Below the pieces are notes generated by a model that did not search any database, was not told the origin of the DNA, and saw nothing but the letters and a program-made list of their open reading frames with translations. Source: an uncultured Bacilli bacterium (GTDB lineage Bacteria; Bacillota_I; Bacilli_A; RF39; UBA660). From it: a DNA stretch of 7,690 nt. A program made the translations under genes and the position numbers. The stretch spans positions 1 to 7,690 of the forward strand of contig CAQRXS010000066.1 in assembly GCA_948874605.1 (NCBI GenBank). The letters run 5' to 3'. Shown here one piece after another: positions 1 through 4,685 of the stretch (positions within the stretch are counted from its first letter, which is position 1; the number at the start of each line of letters is the position of its first letter).

Positions 1-48
1 CTTCCATCGGATCCGCGTCATTCTGACATGCAGCAAGTGCAAACATGA
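1..48. other. Anomalous GC-richer window end, probable assembly junction
   Basis: About half of these 48 bases are G or C, against roughly a quarter in the rest of the window, and the piece includes a GGATCC site. The frame that encodes SepF from base 49 runs into a TGA at 46-48, and the residues before it do not resemble SepF. On the - strand the segment is open and reads [18 protein letters not shown] from 60 down to 7, which looks like unrelated coding sequence. I infer a chimeric read or contig end, or less likely a real rearrangement that cut off the 5' part of sepF. Confidence 0.6.
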
Positions 49-309
49 CGTGCATATTCAGAAAGTCAACAAATAGCTGATCATTTGAAAAATCGTAATA
101 GTGTAGTAGTTAACTTAAAAAGAGTTACATCTGATCAAGCAAAACGTATAATAGATTTTCTAAGCGGATGTATATATGCTATTGGTGGAACAATGCAAAA
201 AATAGGTGTTGGAATATATTTATGTACACCAAAAAATGTTAACGTTCAAGGAAAAATAAGCGAAGATAGTAAAGACCAAGATACAAAAGAAGAAAATCCA
301 GAGTGGTAG
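49..309 (+). CDS. sepF: SepF, C-terminal domain (5' end missing or disrupted)
   Basis: SepF is a cytoplasmic division protein that binds FtsZ, bundles its filaments and ties the Z ring to the membrane. The frame from base 49 reads [20 protein letters not shown], which matches the start of the SepF core (Bacillus has [18 protein letters not shown]). It continues with [15 protein letters not shown] and IYLCTPKNV, the conserved core of the family, and ends in a short acidic tail. The N-terminal membrane-binding helix and linker expected in a protein of about 150 residues are absent, because a TGA lies at 46-48 in foreign-looking sequence. A TTG at 85 is in frame but sits inside the conserved domain and is not a credible start. 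divIVA follows 31 bases downstream, probably in the same transcript. Family assignment is firm; whether the gene is broken in the organism or only in this assembly is open. Confidence 0.88.
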   Translation, partial: RAYSESQQIADHLKNRNSVVVNLKRVTSDQAKRIIDFLSGCIYAIGGTMQKIGVGIYLCTPKNVNVQGKISEDSKDQDTKEENPEW

Positions 310-340
310 AATAGACATCATGCGTAAGATGAGGTGAGTC

Positions 341-784
341 ATGAAAAAGTTTAATACAATCATAAACGGTTATGATAAAAACGAAGTTAACACTTTTGTT
401 AAAGAGGTTACAAACGAATATGAAAAAATGTTAAACAAATTAAAAGAACGTGATAGTGAAATAGTCCTTTTAAAAAAGAAGATAGAACATTATAAAGATT
501 TAGAAACAACTTTAACAAAAGCAGTAAGTATTGCTGAGGACTCATCAAAACAAATAAAACAAATTGCAAAAGAAGAAGCAAAATCGATAGTAACAGATGC
601 AAAAAAAAATGCTTCTCATATCGTAAACGATGCTTTAATTGAAGCAGAAAAAATTAACATAGAGGTTGATAAATTGCGTAGAAATTTAAAAATTTATAAA
701 GCTCGTATAAAACAGACAATCGAAGAACAATTAACAATGGTAGACGATATTGACGATATACCAAGTGATTATAGAGGATATTAA
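341..784 (+). CDS. divIVA: DivIVA-family coiled-coil cell pole/division protein
   Basis: DivIVA proteins bind curved membrane at the septum and poles and recruit division, wall-growth and chromosome-anchoring partners. The 147-residue product starts with the diagnostic GYDKNEVNTF (residues 10-19), followed by heptad-like coiled coil to about residue 135 (EEAKSIVTDAKKNASHIVND in the middle) and a short acidic tail. It is a little shorter than Bacillus DivIVA (164), mostly because the usual LTPxDI leader is absent. A TGA at 335-337 rules out an upstream in-frame start, and GAGGTGA at 331-337 gives a good Shine-Dalgarno for the ATG. At the membrane-contact positions known in Bacillus (Phe17-Arg18), an Ile-Asn pair (residues 8-9) is found here. 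The gene follows sepF as in the Bacillus ylm cluster, but without ylmG and ylmH. It ends in a hairpin terminator overlapping sigK. Confidence 0.92.
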   Translation: MKKFNTIINGYDKNEVNTFVKEVTNEYEKMLNKLKERDSEIVLLKKKIEHYKDLETTLTKAVSIAEDSSKQIKQIAKEEAKSIVTDAKKNASHIVNDALIEAEKINIEVDKLRRNLKIYKARIKQTIEEQLTMVDDIDDIPSDYRGY

Positions 785-799
785 TCCTCTTTATTTTTT
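773..799 (+). terminator. Intrinsic terminator of divIVA, inside the sigK 3' end
   Basis: AGAGGAT (773-779), the loop ATTA and ATCCTCT (784-790) form a perfect 7-bp stem, followed by TTATTTTTT at 791-799. The T-run lies on the + strand, so the element ends divIVA transcription. The stem covers the last codons and stop of divIVA and also encodes the last residues and stop of sigK on the other strand. Read from the sigK side the stem has no downstream U-run. Confidence 0.8.
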
Positions 800-1485
800 C
801 CTTTTTTATAAAACTCTTTATATAATTTAACTAAAGCTCTTTTTTCAATTCTAGAAACATAACTTCTCGATATTTTTAACATAGTAGATATATCTTTTTG
901 TGTATATACATCGCTTCCATATAATCCATATCTCTTTATAATAATATCTTTTTCTCTTGTATTTAAAACTTTCATATATTGATGAAGTCTTTCGATATTA
1001 GTATTTTTAAAAATAAGCATCGCTAAGTCTTCATCATCGCTAGGGATAACATCAATTAAAGAAATCTCATTTCCATCTTTATCTATTCCAATCGACTCAT
1101 TCAAACTAATATCCCCACCAAATTTCTTATTACTTCGAAAAAACATTAAAATTTCGTTTTCTGCACACTTAGCAATATAAGTAGTTATTTTTATTTTTTT
1201 ACTTGGATTATAACTATCAATTCCTTTTATAAGACCAATAGTTCCAATACTAATTAAATCATCATTAGATATTGAATCATTTTCAAATCTTTTTACTATA
1301 TGTGCTACAAGCCTTAAATTATGTTCAATAAGTTTGTTCCTTGCCTCAATATCCCCCTCTAGCATTTTAGAAATACATTTTTCTTCCTCCTCACTTGAAA
1401 GTGGAGGAGGAAAAACATTATTTGAATAACTTCCTGTAAAATAAAAGAAACCTTTTAACAAATTTAAAATTTTCAAAAACATCAT
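781..1485 (-). CDS. sigK: RNA polymerase sigma factor SigK (pro-sigma-K)
   Basis: Sigma-K directs late mother-cell transcription during endospore formation. The protein has an N-terminal hydrophobic pro-sequence (about residues 3-18, FLKILNLLKGFFYFTG), then SYSNNVFPPPLSSEEE, which matches the SYVKNNAFPQPLSSxEE junction of Bacillus pro-sigma-K, where SpoIVFB cleaves before the Tyr. Region 2 follows (about 48-118: RNKLIEHNLRLVAHIVKRFE, then DLISIGTIGLIKGIDSY), and region 4 with its helix-turn-helix is at about 173-228 (TQKDISTMLKISRSYVSRIE). At 234 residues it is full length and is not interrupted by a skin-type element. Two adjacent ATGs exist; the Shine-Dalgarno favours the second (1482). No sigma-E-type promoter was recognised in the 75 bases shared with the divergent lipoprotein operon. 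The related sigma-E is less likely, because the pro-sequence and the FPPPLS segment are those of sigma-K. Confidence 0.93.
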   Translation of the reverse strand: MMFLKILNLLKGFFYFTGSYSNNVFPPPLSSEEEEKCISKMLEGDIEARNKLIEHNLRLVAHIVKRFENDSISNDDLISIGTIGLIKGIDSYNPSKKIKITTYIAKCAENEILMFFRSNKKFGGDISLNESIGIDKDGNEISLIDVIPSDDEDLAMLIFKNTNIERLHQYMKVLNTREKDIIIKRYGLYGSDVYTQKDISTMLKISRSYVSRIEKRALVKLYKEFYKKGKNKED

Positions 1486-1492
1486 ATCACCT
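1486..1492 (-). promoter_or_regulatory. Shine-Dalgarno of sigK, favours second ATG
   Basis: On the - strand AGGTGAT lies directly against the first ATG (1483-1485) and 3 bases before the second (1480-1482). Since AGGTGAT pairs with the very 3' end of 16S rRNA, the second ATG has the more workable spacing. This would give a 233-residue protein starting MFLKILNLL. Confidence 0.6.
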
Positions 1493-1512
1493 ATTAAATT
1501 ATATTTAAAAAC

Positions 1513-1542
1513 TTGTTTTTAATCACTTGAAAATGATATAAT
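1513..1542 (+). promoter_or_regulatory. Probable sigma-A promoter of the lipoprotein operon
   Basis: TTGTTT (1513-1518) and TATAAT (1537-1542) are separated by 18 bases, a reasonable vegetative promoter. The -10 box lies 18 bases before the lipoprotein ATG at 1561, with GGGGAGA at 1550-1556 as ribosome site, so the leader would be very short. In this AT-rich background chance TATAAT boxes are common. Confidence 0.5.
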
Positions 1543-1560
1543 TATAAAAGGGGAGATAAT

Positions 1561-2454
1561 ATGAAAAAATACTTAAGAGTAATATTTTTAATTGTTTTTA
1601 CATTTACATTATGTTCATGTTCTGATAAAAAGGAATATAACTTAATTGAACTTACAGCATCTGAATTAACAGAAACCCTTTTTTCAGAAGAAAATAACAA
1701 TATTATTTTTGCATTTTATAATAGTTCTTTAAAAGATGCAAAGCAATTCTTAGAAGACTTAAAAAGAACATCATCAACTGCTAAATTAGACATTTATTAT
1801 ATTGACTCTAATCACATTGATACAAGCTCTTTCTTCATTCTTTCATCTCTTGATATACTAAGTATAGATTACAACACTTACTACGCTCGTATAAATGGCG
1901 AATTTATAGTAAGTGATTTATATAAAGATTATAAAACAATGTATGATACATTAAAAGAAATTGGGTATAAGAGCAATATCAAAATAGAATCAAAAGAAGA
2001 AAAATTAAAAAAAATAGAAGAAGCTAAAACACTTTATGATGAAGGAAAAATATCTAAATCAATTAATGTTTTAAATTTAGCTTGGGACTTAGAAGAAGCA
2101 AAAGAAACTTTTAATACCAGAAAATATTATAATATTTTAAAATCATGGGAAAGATATGAATACATAAACAGCAAGACAGAAGAAGTATATTATGAAAATA
2201 TAAGTTTCGATTATGATTCAAACACTTATAGTCACGCTTTAATAAAATCCAAATATAATAAAGATTTTAAAAAACCTTCATATCCAGATGATTACGATAC
2301 ATTATATTATTACATTAAAGATGATATAATTTATACCAGCGATAAAGAATCAGGGAAATATAAAGAAACATACAAAATAACATATCTTGATAGTGAAAAT
2401 CTAGATATGATTAACTTAAAAACAAAAAAAGAATATCAATACATATTAAGGTGA
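1561..2454 (+). CDS. Lipoprotein with degenerate thioredoxin-like domain
   Basis: I do not recognise a named gene. A lysine-led N-terminus, a hydrophobic stretch (L5-L17) and a lipobox L-C-S-C with lipidated Cys20 mark a lipoprotein anchored outside the cytoplasmic membrane. Residues about 30-137 read like a thioredoxin fold: a strand IIFAFYNSS, helix KDAKQFLEDLKR, strand LDIYYIDSN and a later YYARINGEFI strand. The site where thioredoxins carry CxxC reads NSSLKDA here, so no redox chemistry is expected. Residues about 145-185 form a charged, TPR-like helical linker (EEAKTLYDEGKISKSINVL). The rest (about 190-297) is predicted beta-rich and begins with LKSWERYEYINS, a motif repeated in the next gene. 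The two genes form an operon, since the Shine-Dalgarno of the second overlaps the stop of this one. The thioredoxin call is an inference from fold pattern only. Confidence 0.85.
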   Translation: MKKYLRVIFLIVFTFTLCSCSDKKEYNLIELTASELTETLFSEENNNIIFAFYNSSLKDAKQFLEDLKRTSSTAKLDIYYIDSNHIDTSSFFILSSLDILSIDYNTYYARINGEFIVSDLYKDYKTMYDTLKEIGYKSNIKIESKEEKLKKIEEAKTLYDEGKISKSINVLNLAWDLEEAKETFNTRKYYNILKSWERYEYINSKTEEVYYENISFDYDSNTYSHALIKSKYNKDFKKPSYPDDYDTLYYYIKDDIIYTSDKESGKYKETYKITYLDSENLDMINLKTKKEYQYILR

Positions 2455-2460
2455 TAAAAA

Positions 2461-3072
2461 ATGAAAAAAAAGATACTTATTTTAGTACTAATAAATTTAA
2501 CATTTCTACTTACAGGATGTAAAACAAATTATAAGGGATATTGGTGTCGTTATGATGAAACATCTACAATAGTTATTTTACTCGATAAAGATATAACAGA
2601 TTCACAAAAAAATAAAATAGAAGACAAAATAAAAAGCCTAGAAAACATATCTGGCATAAACTTTTATTCTAAAGACGATTATGAAGAAGAATTAGGAAAT
2701 AATCCTGATATTTATGAAACCTTTGTAGTATCATTTGATTCAAATGATTTTATCGGAACATACATTGAAGAATTAAAAGACATGGATGGCGTATTTCAAG
2801 CAGAACAAAGTAATGCAAAAAATAACATTTCTTTATACAATTTAAAATCTTGGGGAAAATATTCTTACACAAATTCTGACGAAGCAAAAGAAGAAGAGTT
2901 AGAAAATGGTAAGTATAAAATAAAAAAAGGAATTATTACTTTTACCCCAGAAAATCAAGATTTAAAAGAAAAAATGTTATATATAAAAGATGGACTATTA
3001 TGTGGGGACGCTGATTGTTCAAAAATATATGCACGTAGTAATGCAACTTGCAGCAATAATAATTCAAATTAA
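2461..3072 (+). CDS. Lipoprotein with FtsX extracellular-like domain
   Basis: This is not a named gene as far as I can tell. The signal peptide ends in lipobox L-T-G-C with Cys20. Residues about 36-118 follow the pattern of the FtsX extracellular domain: a strand (STIVILLDKDI), a helix (DSQKNKIEDKIKSLENISGI), NFYSKDDYEEELGNNPDIYE like the SKEEALxxF region, then TFVVSFDSNDF and a second helix ending in MDGVFQAE. FtsX itself has four membrane helices; here only the lipid anchor is present. Residues about 126-190 form a second module starting LKSWGKYSYTNS, shared with the preceding lipoprotein, and carry LYIKDGLLCGDADCSKIY with two cysteines. A low-complexity Asn/Ser tail closes the protein. AAGGTGAT at 2448-2455 overlaps the upstream stop, suggesting coupled translation. 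A terminator overlaps the end of the gene. Role unknown; an envelope function is the most I would infer. Confidence 0.87.
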   Translation: MKKKILILVLINLTFLLTGCKTNYKGYWCRYDETSTIVILLDKDITDSQKNKIEDKIKSLENISGINFYSKDDYEEELGNNPDIYETFVVSFDSNDFIGTYIEELKDMDGVFQAEQSNAKNNISLYNLKSWGKYSYTNSDEAKEEELENGKYKIKKGIITFTPENQDLKEKMLYIKDGLLCGDADCSKIYARSNATCSNNNSN

Positions 3073-3099
3073 GAACCACAATAGTGGCTTTTTAATTTG
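3065..3099 (+). terminator. Probable terminator of the lipoprotein operon
   Basis: CCAC (3076-3079) and GTGG (3084-3087) close a 4-base loop, with TTTTT at 3089-3093. An outer pair CAAATTAA (3065-3072) and TTAATTTG (3092-3099) extends the structure, with an A-C mismatch and a bulge between. The inner stem is short, so strength is uncertain, but it lies at the operon end just before a new promoter-like box. Confidence 0.6.
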
Positions 3100-3130
3100 C
3101 AAATATGTTTTTAAAATATAAATTATACGA

Positions 3131-3136
3131 TATAAT
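3131..3136 (+). promoter_or_regulatory. Possible -10 box for the yqeG-yqeH-mutL operon
   Basis: A perfect TATAAT lies 21 bases before the yqeG start and downstream of the preceding terminator, where a new promoter is expected. The -35 region is poor: the best candidate, TGTTTT at 3106-3111, is 19 bases away. GAGG at 3143-3146 would be the ribosome site for the ATG at 3158. Confidence 0.4.
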
Positions 3137-3157
3137 ATATACGAGGTCGATTTATAA

Positions 3158-3670
3158 ATGAACCAATATAAACCAATCATATATTCAAACAGTATCTATA
3201 GTATAAATTACAAAAAGTTAAAAGAAAAAGGAATCAAATTATTATTATTCGATATAGACAACACAATCGCCAAGACAAACGAATATATACCACAAAACAG
3301 TGTTGTCAATCTATTTAAAAAACTAGAAAAAAATGGTTTTAAAATAATAATTTTAACTAACGCTATACCATCTCGCGCAATCCGTTTTAAAAAACATTTA
3401 AAAGTAGATACATTCTATTTATCGTGGAAGCCATCAAAAAGAAATTATATTCGCATTATAAAAAAATATAATTGCAACGTAAAAGAAATAGCAGCTATAG
3501 GAGACCAATTATATACTGACATCAAAGGAGCTAACAGATTAGGAATAACTAGTATTCTAGTCGACCAACTATCAACTAATGAATCAATATTCACAAAAAT
3601 AAATCGTTTAAAAGAAGCTAAATTAATAAAAAAGACAAAGATTATAGAAAGAGGGAAGTACTATGACTAA
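3158..3670 (+). CDS. yqeG: YqeG-family HAD-superfamily (IIIA) phosphatase
   Basis: YqeG is a small cytoplasmic HAD-type phosphatase found next to yqeH in many Bacillota; its substrate in bacteria is not settled, and eukaryotic relatives dephosphorylate phosphatidylglycerophosphate. All HAD motifs are present: nucleophile and acid D32 and D34 in LLLFDIDNT, T67-N68 in IIILTNA, K91 in SWKPSKR, and D116 and D121 in AIGDQLYTDIKGANRLG. The family tail FTKINRLKEAK is also seen. At 170 residues the length is normal, with no cap domain. The start is supported by GAGG eleven bases upstream. The stop codon overlaps the start of yqeH by 8 nt, a sign of coupled translation. This is a first gene of an operon with yqeH and mutL. 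Catalytic activity is expected since no key residue is missing. Confidence 0.92.
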   Translation: MNQYKPIIYSNSIYSINYKKLKEKGIKLLLFDIDNTIAKTNEYIPQNSVVNLFKKLEKNGFKIIILTNAIPSRAIRFKKHLKVDTFYLSWKPSKRNYIRIIKKYNCNVKEIAAIGDQLYTDIKGANRLGITSILVDQLSTNESIFTKINRLKEAKLIKKTKIIERGKYYD

Positions 3671-4670
3671 AAAATGCTCAGGATGTGGAGCAATTCTTCA
3701 ATCAATAAATCAAAAAGACAAAGGATATATCCCACCAAACAAGATTACTAATTCAAATTATTGCGAAAGATGTTTTCAAATAATTCATTATAACAAAAAA
3801 ATAGTAACAGAATTAAAAAACATTAATGACTATATAAAGAATATAGTAAACAAAAAAGCCGAATATGTCTATTTTTTAATCGATTTTATTAATATAAACA
3901 AAGAAACAATAAATACATTTCAAAGTATCAACGTTCCAAAAACATTAATAATTAGTAAAACAGACATTATTCCTAAAAGTATCAAAGAACCGATAATTGT
4001 AAATTGGCTAAAAGAAAATTATAACGTAAATGAAAACATCATATTTCAAAGTACCAAAAAAAATATTAACACAAAACTTATTACAAAAAAATTAGAAGAG
4101 CAAAATATAAATGAATGTTACATCTTAGGATATACAAACGCTGGCAAATCTACACTTATAAACAAATTATGTTGTAATGAAAAAGAAAACTATAATGAAA
4201 TAACAACAAGTTTAATTCCAAATACTACAATTGATTTCATTAAAATTAAACTAAATGATAATTTATCAATTATTGACTCTCCAGGATTCACTTTAACTAG
4301 GACAATTTACAATGAAGACGAATTTGAACTTATAAAAAAAGTAAATCCTAAGAATTTCTTAAAGCCAACAACATATCAATTAAAAGATATTGCTAGTATA
4401 TTAATAGAAGATAAAATAAGATTAAAATCATCAATTAACAATAGTCTAACCTTTTATATAAGTAATGATATAAAAACAGAAAGAGTATTCGAGAAGAATA
4501 GAAAACTAACAGATCTAGAAAAAAAAGAAATAAAAATACCAGCAAATAGTGACTTAGTCATAAAATCTCTTGGATTTATAAATGTTAAAAAGGCCTGTAC
4601 ACTAACAATACATGCTAATGATTTCAGTCTATTCGAAGTAAGAACTTCAATGTTTAAAGGCAAACAATAA
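3663..4670 (+). CDS. yqeH: YqeH, circularly permuted GTPase for 30S assembly
   Basis: YqeH (RbgA/YlqF-type permuted GTPase class) is needed for 30S ribosomal subunit assembly in Bacillus. The protein opens with a zinc finger, C5-x2-C8 and C34-x2-C37, with YIPPN between. The GTPase motifs come in permuted order: G4 as SKTD (98-101), G1 GYTNAGKST (156-164), G2-region PNTT, then G3 DSPG (205-208). The C-terminal part (about 290-330) carries the conserved SLGFINVKKACTLTIHA stretch, thought to bind RNA or peptide. Length 335 is somewhat below the Bacillus 366. Two motif changes are visible: NKxD has become SKTD, and PGTT has become PNTT. The specificity Asp of G4 is kept, so GTP binding is probable. 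The ribosome site GAGGG lies inside the yqeG end. In Bacillus the following genes are aroE, yqeI and nadD; here mutL follows. Confidence 0.93.
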   Translation: MTKKCSGCGAILQSINQKDKGYIPPNKITNSNYCERCFQIIHYNKKIVTELKNINDYIKNIVNKKAEYVYFLIDFININKETINTFQSINVPKTLIISKTDIIPKSIKEPIIVNWLKENYNVNENIIFQSTKKNINTKLITKKLEEQNINECYILGYTNAGKSTLINKLCCNEKENYNEITTSLIPNTTIDFIKIKLNDNLSIIDSPGFTLTRTIYNEDEFELIKKVNPKNFLKPTTYQLKDIASILIEDKIRLKSSINNSLTFYISNDIKTERVFEKNRKLTDLEKKEIKIPANSDLVIKSLGFINVKKACTLTIHANDFSLFEVRTSMFKGKQ

Positions 4671-4672
4671 AA

Positions 4673-4680
4673 AAGGAGGT
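4673..4680 (+). promoter_or_regulatory. Perfect Shine-Dalgarno of mutL
   Basis: AAGGAGGT lies 5 bases before the mutL ATG at 4686 and 2 bases after the yqeH stop. It is the strongest ribosome site in the window. It fixes the mutL start and suggests mutL is translated independently of its upstream neighbours within the same transcript. Confidence 0.85.
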
Positions 4681-4685
4681 ATAAT

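Noticed and set aside
46..48. TGA in the sepF frame read as tryptophan (code 4)
   Set aside because: All tryptophans in the recognised genes are TGG, no gene has an internal TGA, and two genes end in TGA. A Pro, not a Trp, is expected at this position.
320..337. Mini-ORF MRKMR in front of divIVA, ending 3 bases before its ATG
   Set aside because: Five codons overlapping the divIVA Shine-Dalgarno, with no ribosome site of its own that I can see. Chance is the simpler reading.
408..602. Leucine-rich - strand ORF opposite divIVA
   Set aside because: It is the mirror of the Lys/Glu-rich coiled coil of divIVA and has no independent support.
1486..1506. TATAAT on the - strand just upstream of sigK
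   Set aside because: A start site 6-8 bases after this box would fall in the Shine-Dalgarno, and no -35 box fits. AT-rich background explains it.
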